Shown one piece after another: positions 1 through 7,740 of a DNA stretch of 27,976 nucleotides. The position numbers were made by a program, and so were the translations under genes. The DNA comes from Xanthobacteraceae bacterium (GTDB lineage Bacteria; Pseudomonadota; Alphaproteobacteria; Rhizobiales; Xanthobacteraceae), in NCBI GenBank assembly GCA_030037185.1, contig JASHRR010000080.1, positions 1 to 27,976 of the forward strand, in the 5' to 3' direction. Numbering within the stretch: position 1 is the stretch's first letter; the number at the start of each line of letters is the position of its first letter. The notes beneath the pieces are model-generated. The model made no database searches and was not told the origin of the DNA. It worked only from the letters and a program-made list of their open reading frames with translations.

Positions 1-150
1 CCGGTATTCGGGCTCTCTGCTTCGCTGAAGGCCTCGTATTGGGCTTGTTGAGACGGCGATTGCAGGTCCGCTTTTCCTCGGGGGGTCTTTATCGTCCACC
101 CAGATGAAGCGCCTGGCCTACCCCCTAACTTGGGGCTCACGCCAAGCTCC

Positions 151-1782
151 CTACGTCGCCGGCGGCTTGGCCGCAAACCTTGAGCCGCGAGCGCACATGC
201 GGCCGCGCGGGTCTTGCCAAAGCTTTTCGGTCGCGTGCAGACGTCCCATTGCTTGCGCAATGGTGCGGAAATTGTAGCGCGCGAATCGATCCGCGATTTC
301 GGTGTAGTAGAGCGGCGATTGGTCGATCGCGGCAAGGATCTTTTCCGCCAGCGTCAGAACCACCGATTCGTCGCCGGTTTCCCCGACCTCGTCAGCCTTG
401 CCGTTGGCATAGTCGCCGATCTTGGCGGTTTGCGCGTACGCATAGGTAATGCGCTCGTAGTGCTCCTTCGGAATGCCCTCCGGGATGGTGGCATCGATGC
501 CGACCTTGGTGCCCGTGGGCACCACGCCGGATCCCTGCGGCAGGCTCGGGTCGAGCGGCTTTGCGCGCGCATTGTTCACGATCATGATGTCGCGGTCGCC
601 CTGAACGCGGGTCGCGATCGCCCATTCGACCTCGGTCGGGTCAAACACGTCGATGTCGTCGTCGACCACCACCACGTGCTTGAGGTCCATCACCGAGAGC
701 GCGGCGAGCAACGCGTTCTTGGCCTCGCCGGGCTGCTTCTTGATGGAGATCACCGCGTGCCAGAATGCGCAGCCGCCGAGGGTGACATTGATGTCTTTCA
801 CCTGCACGCCCGCGGTCTTGAGCGCCTGCCGGATCGCCGTATAGCGGGTCGGCGCCGCCAGCCACGTGTTCTCCCACGGCATATGCAGGTTGTAATAGAT
901 CGCGTCCCGGCGCATCGAGATCGCCTTGACACGAACCAACGGATTCCAGTGCAGTCCGCCCATCAGGCGAGTGAATTCACCGAACCGGCCTTCCGGCCAG
1001 GTCCAGCCGGTGGGGAGAATCTCCGCCTCGAGCACGATTTCGGCATCGGCGATGCAAGGCACGTCGATGGTCCGGCATGCCGCAAGCTCGACCGGCACGC
1101 CGCGCAGACCGCCCGCGATTCCCATCTCATCGACGCCGAGCGGCGCCCGATAGCCGGAGCCGGTGATCTCGATCGGATGCGTGCCGATGCTGATCGAGAT
1201 CGGCAGCGCCTCCTTGCGCTCGAGCGCCCGCTGCGCGAACAGGCGCATGTTGTTGGGCGTCACGATGTCGATGCCCGTGAGGTTTTTCTCTTTGACAATG
1301 AACCGATAGATGCCGCTGTTGACGCCGAGTTCGGGATCGCGTGCGATCACCACGCCGGCCGTGATCATCGGTCCGCCGTCATAGATCGACGACATCGGTA
1401 TTGGCAGCCGATAGAGATCGACCTCGTCATTCACCAAGGTGACCTCACGGGGTGACGATTTCACGTATTTTGGGGGGATCGGCTTGTCGATCGCGGCCTT
1501 CAGCTTGTGCTCGATCTCCGCGTAGGTATCGCAACCGAGCGCCATGGTGGCGCGTTCGCGCGAGCGGATGATGCCGGACACCACTGGCATGTCGTAGCCG
1601 ATCACGTCATGGAAGAACAGTGCGGTCTTGGCCTGATCGACGAGTGTTGCGATATGCCTGATGTCTACCGGCTGATGCAGGTCAACGAGCTCGCCCGCCT
1701 GTCGCAAACGGTCGAGGAACTGACGGAAATTTTCCTTCAATTGGGAGTCTCCAGATGACAATTGGTCGAAGCCTACTGACAC
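151..1782 (-). CDS. UbiD family (prenyl-FMN dependent) decarboxylase with C-terminal winged-helix-like extension
   Basis: Predicted cytoplasmic, reversible (de)carboxylase of an aromatic or alpha,beta-unsaturated acid using prenylated FMN. The 543-residue frame shows the UbiD signature: an N155/R160 cofactor-site segment (NSGIYRF) and the acidic pair E264/E269 in EGRFGEF, with the spacing of the catalytic Glu residues of fungal Fdc1. UbiD proteins are usually about 450-500 residues. The excess lies at the C-terminus, where residues about 473-533 look like a winged helix (helix-turn-helix, then a Gly-containing turn). The longest frame starts with GTG at 1782. A TTG at 1740 has a better Shine-Dalgarno (GGAG about 8 nt upstream) and starts just before the conserved KENFRQFLDRL segment, so 529 residues is plausible. 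The partner UbiX is at 24819-25406. Family assignment is firm; the substrate is unknown. Confidence 0.93.
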   Translation of the reverse strand: MSVGFDQLSSGDSQLKENFRQFLDRLRQAGELVDLHQPVDIRHIATLVDQAKTALFFHDVIGYDMPVVSGIIRSRERATMALGCDTYAEIEHKLKAAIDKPIPPKYVKSSPREVTLVNDEVDLYRLPIPMSSIYDGGPMITAGVVIARDPELGVNSGIYRFIVKEKNLTGIDIVTPNNMRLFAQRALERKEALPISISIGTHPIEITGSGYRAPLGVDEMGIAGGLRGVPVELAACRTIDVPCIADAEIVLEAEILPTGWTWPEGRFGEFTRLMGGLHWNPLVRVKAISMRRDAIYYNLHMPWENTWLAAPTRYTAIRQALKTAGVQVKDINVTLGGCAFWHAVISIKKQPGEAKNALLAALSVMDLKHVVVVDDDIDVFDPTEVEWAIATRVQGDRDIMIVNNARAKPLDPSLPQGSGVVPTGTKVGIDATIPEGIPKEHYERITYAYAQTAKIGDYANGKADEVGETGDESVVLTLAEKILAAIDQSPLYYTEIADRFARYNFRTIAQAMGRLHATEKLWQDPRGRMCARGSRFAAKPPAT

Positions 1783-2245
1783 TACGGCCTAGCGACAACA
1801 TCATTGTGGGTGCGAACTCTGCAACCAAGCTTGCTCTCGGTTGCAGACGGCGACGTCGAATTTCCGCCATGCCGTCCCCGAGCAACTCGATCAAACGGCC
1901 TTTTCGATGAATGCGCTTGGCGCTTTCGTTCGAGGCGAGCCAACGGTTTTATGCCGAGTTGGGCTCGCACGCACGATCCCGAGCCGGCGGAGGGGCATTT
2001 GGCGAGCACTCTTTAATCTTCTGCAGCTGCGCAGTGGGGCGGATAATTTCCTGATGCATGCGCTGGTCGCGGCTCTGAATTGCCTCACTCGACTTGGCGT
2101 CTCGATATGCTGTAGAGAGCCTCAAAGAGCCTTGGGGGCTAAACGTCGCCGATCGCTTGGCTCCTTGCGGCGTGCTGCGGCAGTTCGCGGAACCCCGGTC
2201 CGGCCATCTCCCGGCTGCGCCTAAACCCGAAGAAAGAGGTGCCCA
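1783..2245. other. Intergenic region between divergent ubiD-like and MDR genes
   Basis: These 463 bases separate two divergently transcribed genes, so they should hold promoters for both. Short open frames on both strands show no recognisable domain and no consistent coding character. I could not assign a promoter or operator motif with confidence. The only clear signal is the purine-rich ribosome binding site of the downstream gene at about 2232-2240. Confidence 0.5.
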
Positions 2246-3265
2246 ATGCCTGGCAACACCATGAGAGCGCTGGTACTGCGCCGGCACGGCGGACTTTCGG
2301 ACCTCGAAGTGGTCGGTGACTACCCGGTTCCCAGGGCCATTGAGGGCCACGTCGTCATCCGGGTGCGGGCGTCTTCGTTCAACTATCACGACGTCTTCAC
2401 CGTCCGCGGCATGCCGGGCATCAAGGTACCGCTACCGGTGGTGATCGGGCTCGACATGGCGGGCGAAATTGCCGAGGCGGGAAACAGCGTATCGGCGTGG
2501 AAGCCCGGCGACCGCGTACTCGTTAATCCTCTCAACAAGGAAAAGGGGTTGATGGGCGAAATGCTCGACGGCGGGATGGCGGAATATTGCCTGGTGGCGG
2601 CCGACCAGCTGGTCGCCATGCCGGCCGGTGTCTCCTTCGAAGCGGCCGCCTCGCTTCCGGTGGCCTATGGCACCGCCCATCGCATGATGATCACGCACGA
2701 TACCATCCGCAAGGGCGAGCGGGTGCTCGTGCTGGGTGCCTCCGGGGGCGTCGGCACCGGCTGCGTCATTCTTGCCAAGCTCCTTGGCGCCGAGGTGATC
2801 GCTTGCGCCGGCGGCGCCGACAAGCTCAGGCGCCTCAAGGAGCTGGGCGCCGACGAAGTGATCAACTATCAGGAAGTGGACTTTTCCAAGTGGGCGATTG
2901 AGCGATACGGCAAGCCGCAGCGGCGCAGCTATGATGGCGGCGTTGACGTCGTCATCAACTTCACGGGCGGCGATACCTGGCAGCCCTCGCTGCGTTGCCT
3001 CAAGCGCGGCGGCAAGCTGCTCGTGTGTGGCGCGACGGCGGGCTATGATCCCAAGGAAGACCTTCGCTACGTGTGGACCTTCGAGCTGAAGATCATCGGA
3101 TCCAACAGCTTCTATGACGATGATCTCAAGGGGCTGATGCAGCTCATCGAACTGGGCAAGATGAAGCCGGTGATTGACAAGGTGCTGCCGCTCGAACAGG
3201 CCGCAGAGGGATTGCGCCTGATCCAGAATCGCGAGGTGTTCGGCAAGGTCGTTGTGACGCCGTGA
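2246..3265 (+). CDS. MDR superfamily NAD(P)H-dependent reductase (quinone oxidoreductase-like, zinc-independent)
   Basis: Medium-chain dehydrogenase/reductase of 339 residues, the normal length. The N-terminal GroES-like domain (about 6-125) is followed by a Rossmann domain with the coenzyme motif GASGGVG at 164-170 and a conserved C-terminal segment (GKVVVTP). The catalytic-zinc Cys position is N46 (in SFNYHD), the usual GHE motif is GLD (68-70), and the structural-zinc four-Cys lobe is absent from the 93-110 loop. It is therefore best read as a zinc-free quinone oxidoreductase/enoyl reductase-like member rather than a classical alcohol dehydrogenase, although such proteins are often labelled zinc-binding dehydrogenase. 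The ATG at 2246 has an AAGAGGT ribosome site 5-6 nt upstream. It lies 185 bp upstream of the thioesterase and CoA-ligase genes on the same strand; the gap holds a palindromic repeat. Confidence 0.9.
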   Translation: MPGNTMRALVLRRHGGLSDLEVVGDYPVPRAIEGHVVIRVRASSFNYHDVFTVRGMPGIKVPLPVVIGLDMAGEIAEAGNSVSAWKPGDRVLVNPLNKEKGLMGEMLDGGMAEYCLVAADQLVAMPAGVSFEAAASLPVAYGTAHRMMITHDTIRKGERVLVLGASGGVGTGCVILAKLLGAEVIACAGGADKLRRLKELGADEVINYQEVDFSKWAIERYGKPQRRSYDGGVDVVINFTGGDTWQPSLRCLKRGGKLLVCGATAGYDPKEDLRYVWTFELKIIGSNSFYDDDLKGLMQLIELGKMKPVIDKVLPLEQAAEGLRLIQNREVFGKVVVTP

Positions 3266-3291
3266 CGAGATTGTGCGTTGAGGCGATTGAG

Positions 3292-3407
3292 CGTAGCCCG
3301 GATTGAGCTGCCGGTCCGGCCTTTGGCCGGCCCGAACAAGCTTAAGCGAAATCCGTGCAGGACTTGGCAACACGCCACTCCCGGGTTTCGCTTGCGCTGC
3401 GGCTACG
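3292..3407. repeat. Imperfect palindromic intergenic repeat element
   Basis: The left end begins CGTAGCCCGG (3292) and the right end finishes CGGCTACG (3400-3407). Inside, AGCGAAATCC (about 3341) faces GGGTTTCGCTT (about 3383). A perfect 6-bp hairpin, CCGGCC-TTT-GGCCGG, sits at 3316-3330. The architecture resembles the scattered gtagcccggat-type palindromic repeats common between genes in Hyphomicrobiales genomes. It occupies most of the gap between the MDR gene and the thioesterase gene and could act as a transcription attenuator between them. The resemblance is from memory; copy number was not tested. Confidence 0.6.
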
Positions 3408-3450
3408 GCCGGTAGCGCGATGGAGATTCAGAAACGAAGCGGTCATTGCC

Positions 3451-3870
3451 ATGAGCGAAGAAATCACGCTGGAGAAAGTCCAGGAACTGGTCACCCGCGC
3501 GCCCTACCACCAGTGGCTGGGCCTGAAGGTCATCGCGGTGGACGATGACGGCATCGAGCTCAAGGCGAGGTGGAGGGAGGAATGGGTCGTCAACCCGGAC
3601 CGCCGCTACACCCACGGTGGCGTGCTCGCCGCGCTGGTCGATCTCGGCGCCGACTGGGCGATGGTGACGAAGACCGGCCGCGGCGTTCCGACCATCGATC
3701 TGCGCGTGGACTATCACAGCGCCGCCATGCCGGGCGACCTTACGGTTCGCGGCAAGGTGGTCCGCCACGGCAGCCAGTTTTCAACCGCCGAGGCCCATGT
3801 CTACGATGCTCAGGGCAAACTGTTGGCGAGCGGCCGCGGGACCTATTTCACCGCGCCGCCTAAGGCGTGA
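3451..3870 (+). CDS. PaaI family hotdog-fold acyl-CoA thioesterase
   Basis: Predicted cytoplasmic hydrolase of acyl- or aryl-CoA thioesters. The 139-residue product has the hotdog hallmark HGG at 55-57, followed by a helix with D64 in LVDLGADWA, as in PaaI-type thioesterases (usually 130-150 residues). I chose the ATG at 3451 (MSEEITLEKV). The frame is open back to 3355, but those 32 codons run through the palindromic repeat and look non-coding. The stop overlaps the GTG start of the acyl-CoA synthetase by 4 nt (GTGA at 3867-3870), so the two are probably translationally coupled. A thioesterase next to a CoA ligase suggests release of CoA from dead-end or stalled intermediates; the true substrate is unknown. 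Confidence 0.9.
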   Translation: MSEEITLEKVQELVTRAPYHQWLGLKVIAVDDDGIELKARWREEWVVNPDRRYTHGGVLAALVDLGADWAMVTKTGRGVPTIDLRVDYHSAAMPGDLTVRGKVVRHGSQFSTAEAHVYDAQGKLLASGRGTYFTAPPKA

Positions 3871-5393
3871 CCTTGTTCACCAATCTGGGCGACCTTGTCC
3901 GCCGCGACCGCGACCTAGGCCAGCTTGCGATCATTGATCTTGGCGGGGAGGGCGAACGATACTTCACCTACGCGGATCTCGACGGCATGGCCCGGGGGGT
4001 CGCTCGCGCTCTCTCGGCGCACGGATTTGCACGCGGCGACCGCATCGCGATTCTGTCCGCCAACCGGACCGAGTTCATTGCCGCCTATTACGGCATCATG
4101 CGCGCGGGATTCGTCGCCGTGCCGATCAATTACCGCTTTCCCGCCAAGACCATCGATTTCATCGCCCGCGACGCCGGCGCGCGGCTGGTGTTTTGCGATC
4201 CCGCGCGGCGGGCGCAATGTCCGCCTGGGATGCCTGCAGTGTGTTTCGACGCCGATGGCCGGGAAGACTTTGCCGGCTTTCTCGATCCTGGCCCCTTCGA
4301 CGCGCTGCCGGCACAGCCGGGCGAGCCCGCCATGTTCCTCTACACCTCCGGCTCCACCGGGATCCCGAAGGGCGTCGTGCTGTCCCATCAGAGCCATATC
4401 TGGGTGGTCGAGACCCGGTTGGATGGGCACGACCTGTCACGCCATCGCTTCCTGATCGCGGCGCCGCTCTATCACATGAACGCACTCGCGCTCGCCAAGC
4501 TTGCGTGCGCGGCGCACGCTAGTATCGTGCTGCAGCCGCAATTCTCAGCACCAGAGTATATCACCGCCATCGCGCGGCATCGCTGCACCTGGCTCACCGC
4601 CGTTCCCCCGATGATCGCCATGATGTTGCGCGAGCAAGACCTGCTGGTCCGCACCGATCTTTCGAGTGTCGCCTTCGTGCGCATGGGTTCGGCGCCGGTG
4701 AGCCACAGCTTGATGGCGGCGCTGCACCGCGCTTTGCCGGCTGCCAAAGTCACCAACGCGTATGGCACCACCGAAGCCGGGCCGGTGGTCTTCGGCGCCC
4801 ATCCGGGCGGATTGCCGCAGCCCGAAATGTCAGTCGGCTATCCTCATCCGAAAGTGGCGCTGCGCCTCATCGACGACAGCGGGCGCGTTGCCGTTCAGGG
4901 GGGCCTGGAAATGAAGTGCCCGGCCCTGATGCTCGGCTATCACAACCGGCCCGACCTACCGCCGCCGATTACGGCGGACGGCTTCTACCGGACCGGCGAC
5001 GTGTTCCGGCGCGATGCCGACGGGTTCCACTATTTCCTCGGCCGCACGGACGACATGTTCGTTTCGGGCGGCGAGAATATCTATCCGGGCGACGTCGAGC
5101 GCATGTTGGAACGCCACCCGGCGGTGTCGCAGGCCTGCGTCGTGCCGATCGATGACGATATCAAGGGCCAGAAGCCGGTCGCCTTTATCATCGCCAAAGC
5201 GGGCCACAAGGCCGACGCCGATGACATCAAGCGCTTCGCGCTGGCGAACGGGCCTGCCTACCAGCATCCGCGTTTCGTCTGGTTCGCAGACCACCTGCCG
5301 CTGTCGACCACCAACAAGATCGATCGTGCCGCGCTCAAGCGCGAAGCGGCGGAGCGGGTATCGGCCGATAGCGTCGCCGCCAGCGTCCGCTAG
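3867..5393 (+). CDS. AMP-forming acyl-CoA synthetase (class I adenylate-forming, ANL superfamily)
   Basis: Activates a carboxylic acid to its CoA thioester with ATP, giving AMP and PPi. All core motifs are present in the 508 residues: the P-loop YTSGSTGIPKG at 159-169, YGTTEAG at 299-305, YRTGD at 374-378, the hinge segment GRTDDMFVSGGENIYPGDVE at 392-411, and the C-terminal catalytic lysine K484 in NKIDR. Length fits the family (about 500-550). The start is GTG at 3867, overlapping the thioesterase stop, which supports a shared mRNA. It belongs with the upstream MDR and thioesterase genes. It resembles medium-chain/aryl-acid ligases generally; the acid it activates cannot be told from these motifs. 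Confidence 0.93.
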   Translation: MTLFTNLGDLVRRDRDLGQLAIIDLGGEGERYFTYADLDGMARGVARALSAHGFARGDRIAILSANRTEFIAAYYGIMRAGFVAVPINYRFPAKTIDFIARDAGARLVFCDPARRAQCPPGMPAVCFDADGREDFAGFLDPGPFDALPAQPGEPAMFLYTSGSTGIPKGVVLSHQSHIWVVETRLDGHDLSRHRFLIAAPLYHMNALALAKLACAAHASIVLQPQFSAPEYITAIARHRCTWLTAVPPMIAMMLREQDLLVRTDLSSVAFVRMGSAPVSHSLMAALHRALPAAKVTNAYGTTEAGPVVFGAHPGGLPQPEMSVGYPHPKVALRLIDDSGRVAVQGGLEMKCPALMLGYHNRPDLPPPITADGFYRTGDVFRRDADGFHYFLGRTDDMFVSGGENIYPGDVERMLERHPAVSQACVVPIDDDIKGQKPVAFIIAKAGHKADADDIKRFALANGPAYQHPRFVWFADHLPLSTTNKIDRAALKREAAERVSADSVAASVR

Positions 5394-5644
5394 CATTCGA
5401 CGGCGTCCTAGAAACAGTCAATCTCCGCTGTTCGCTGGTGACCGGCTGTTAGTGAGGAATCCCTCCCCCCGCCCGGTTGGCCCTATCAGAATTGCTAGTA
5501 TGCAGGGGCCGGTGCCCTTGTCAGAATGCGGTTTGAGGGCAACCGGTCACCGCGAGCGCTTTGGCGCTACGGAAACGGGGTTGCCCCATGCCCATCGTGA
5601 TCGACGCTTGTCAGGGTGGGGTTTCGACGGGCAGTGCAAGAGAT

Positions 5645-6220
5645 ATGTGGACAGAAATCGTCAACCGGATCGCCGAATTTTCTCCGGGCGTTCTTGCCAG
5701 CATGAATCCGCCCGCCGCCCCTGACGCCATTAAGACCTTGCAACGCCGGGTCGGAGCGCCGCTGCCTGATAGTTTCAAAGAGTATCTGGCTGTGATGGAC
5801 GGGCAGAACGACTTGGGGCGCGATCATCCGTTGATTGGATACAACAGGTTCCTGCCCATCGCTCACATTATCGAGTCCATGGACATGCAGCGCTTCCATT
5901 TCGGCGACGAGGAACGGATCGAATTTATGACGGAGAACAAGATTCGAGCGGTGGTGTGGGATAGCTGCTGGGTTCCGTTCTCCGATTTCTATAGCAGCCC
6001 ACGGCTGATTCTCGATCTACATCCCGGACGTAACGGAACCTACGGACAAGTGTGGCAGGACTGGCCCGGTGTCGATCGGGAAAGCGACGGAAGGGTGATC
6101 GCGCCGACCTTCACCGAGTTCTCCACCGAGTTGTTGCGTCGACTGACAACGCGCAGTGTTGTGGTGGATGAGGACGGCATGCTCTCGTTCGAACCAGCAG
6201 GCGACTACTGGCTCGTGTAG
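5645..6220 (+). CDS. SMI1/KNR4 family (SUKH domain) protein
   Basis: About 191 residues with the SUKH layout: an N-terminal helix beginning MWTEIVNRI, the LxxRVGAPLPDSFKEYLAVMDGQ-type segment, W residues in the central strands (VVWDSCWVPFSDF), the LILDLHPG and GQVW strand pair, and a C-terminal helix (FTEFSTELLRRL). SUKH proteins often serve as immunity proteins against contact-dependent or secreted toxins, and others have housekeeping roles. The ATG at 5645 gives the typical family N-terminus. An upstream ATG at 5588, preceded by a GGGG run, and a TTG at 5561 are alternatives that would add 19 or 28 residues. No polymorphic toxin gene is adjacent. The nearest neighbour is a possible lipoprotein on the opposite strand. 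Confidence 0.85.
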   Translation: MWTEIVNRIAEFSPGVLASMNPPAAPDAIKTLQRRVGAPLPDSFKEYLAVMDGQNDLGRDHPLIGYNRFLPIAHIIESMDMQRFHFGDEERIEFMTENKIRAVVWDSCWVPFSDFYSSPRLILDLHPGRNGTYGQVWQDWPGVDRESDGRVIAPTFTEFSTELLRRLTTRSVVVDEDGMLSFEPAGDYWLV

Positions 6221-6323
6221 CTGGCGATCATAAAAACTGGATTGCCACCCCATCGTGATCGATCAAGTTGCGGTGGGGGCTTGCTTCGTGAGGATCGCGT
6301 TTGACGTTCCCGTTATCGAGTGC

Positions 6324-6794
6324 TTAGCCCGCGAACTGATTGCCATCGCGCGTTTCGATGTAGATGCGGCCGTAGGCCTCGCAATCATACAGGTCGCGCT
6401 TGAGCTCGCCCAATTGCCAGAGGATGCGGTCGTGCAACACCTGGCTGAGCTTGCGGTCGACATAGTCCTGCCTGTAATCTCGTTCCAGGAGCCGTCGCTC
6501 GACGCGCCCTGCTTGCGCCGCCTCGACGTGACTCTGGGTCTCCTTCGCCAGCCAATCAAAGAATGTGTACTGCAGGACGTCTGGCAGCGCGGGCCCTTTG
6601 TCGGGGATGTTGTCAGTGTAGTTCCCAATGATTGTCCGCATTTGCGCAGCCAACTCGTGCCTTCGCGGCGGGCGGGCGCGATTTGCGCATGCCGGACCTT
6701 CTCGCGTTGTCTGAAATCGGTCCCGAAACCGTCCTCGCGCGGCGTCTGGTGTCGGTGAGCAGCATGCCGCTATAAGCAACACCGCGCGGAGCAT
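6324..6794 (-). CDS. Hypothetical protein, possible small lipoprotein
   Basis: A 156-residue frame with no family I recognise. The C-terminal two thirds looks genuinely coding: charged, helix-prone, with ERRLLERDYRQDYVDRKL and then LYDCEAYGRIYIETRDG. The antiparallel frame on the other strand is Leu/Val-rich in the way antisense shadows are. The N-terminus MLRAVLLIAAC reads as a very short lipoprotein signal with a lipobox (I8-A9-A10-C11), but residues 15-50 are Arg/Pro-rich and may be non-coding, so the true start could lie downstream. No good ribosome site precedes 6794. It ends 104 bp from the stop of the convergent SUKH gene. Confidence 0.45.
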   Translation of the reverse strand: MLRAVLLIAACCSPTPDAARGRFRDRFQTTREGPACANRARPPRRHELAAQMRTIIGNYTDNIPDKGPALPDVLQYTFFDWLAKETQSHVEAAQAGRVERRLLERDYRQDYVDRKLSQVLHDRILWQLGELKRDLYDCEAYGRIYIETRDGNQFAG

Positions 6795-7740
6795 CGCCGA
6801 TCGCCGTCGCTCAGACGCGACGCGTGCCGGTCCCTAAACAACTCATCGCCGAGACAAGGTCGTGCGACTCGGGTAGCGGGCACCTGACGGTTGCGGCGGG
6901 GGCGTGCGATGGTCCGATGGCCGTAATGGGCGCTTGCGTTCGGCCGGGGCTCTGGCGCCTATAAGGATGTGAGAGCGGCCCGTCTCACGTATGGCGAGGT
7001 GGCCTCGCGCGAAGCGCGCGAGCGCCGGTTGCTCCAACGCATAACCGGCGTTCGCCAGGATCGAAGAGGCCGGCGCGGAACGGCCTACGCCCCGCGGCGG
7101 CGGCTTACGGCATGGTATGGCCGGGCGGGAACATGGAGTGTTACTGCATGCTTGGTCCCTTTGCGCCGGCGCCAGTGCTGACGCCGCTCGAGGTCCGACT
7201 TTTCTCAGCCTCAGAGATCGGCATCGACATGAGCCGGTTCCCTTCGACCGTACATCTCGTCTCGCGGGCTTGCATATGTCCGCGCAATGATGAGAGCGCC
7301 GGTAAACGTCGATCCAATCGTGTGCATTAGGGCGGTAATTGGCTTTAGACCACGCTGGTTCAGTGCGCTTTAGCGGCAGCGAAAAAGAAAGGCAGCCATT
7401 TGCAGGAGTTCCATCTCAAGGCGCGGTCCCAAGAAGGCGATCGGCGACGATCAATGCGCAAGTGGAGGCGATGGGCCCTTTCGCGCCGCCGTCGCGTTGA
7501 TCAAGTCGATCCCAGGCATCACGAACTCAGCGCGCACGTCGAGCTAAAGGGAGGTTTAAATGGCACTGGCGATTGGCGTTGTTTGGCAAAGGGCTCTGAT
7601 GGGAGGCGCGAAGTAGGGGACTGACGGCTGGGCGCCCCGTAGCCTATTGTGAAACCTTGATCGGCGGAGCGGGCCGCCATCTGGCAAGCGATGCGATGAG
7701 CGAAAAGAGCTCCACCACTGAAGTCGACCGCCGGCTGCCG
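6795..7740. other. Gene-poor region of about 0.9 kb
   Basis: Only short frames without recognisable domains are present. Notable contents are two abutting hairpins at 7004-7050 and an 18-codon reading frame at 7560-7616 with an unusually good Shine-Dalgarno. The rest looks like decayed or non-coding sequence upstream of the VOC gene. I see no tRNA or clear terminator with a T-run. Confidence 0.5.
7004..7050. repeat. Two abutting hairpins (tandem inverted repeats)
   Basis: CTCGCGC (7004-7010) pairs with GCGCGAG (7016-7022) around a 5-nt loop. Directly next to it, CGCCGGTT (7023-7030) pairs perfectly with AACCGGCG (7043-7050) around a 12-nt loop. Neither is followed by a T-run on either strand, so a standard intrinsic terminator is not supported. 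A REP/BIME-like element or protein-binding palindrome is possible. Confidence 0.5.

Noticed and set aside
120..142. CCCC-TAACTT-GGGG near the UbiD stop as a terminator
   Set aside because: Four-base stem and no T-run in the direction of transcription.
214..1455. Long + strand open frame opposite the UbiD gene
   Set aside because: It is antisense to a gene with clear UbiD motifs; the translation is His/Asp/Arg-rich with no domain, typical of high-GC shadow frames.
2432..3373. 313-codon minus-strand frame over the MDR gene
   Set aside because: Antisense to a well-supported gene and lacking any domain.
6255..6758. + strand frame of 167 codons
   Set aside because: Leu/Val/Ala-rich in the manner of an antisense translation; the minus-strand frame has better protein character.
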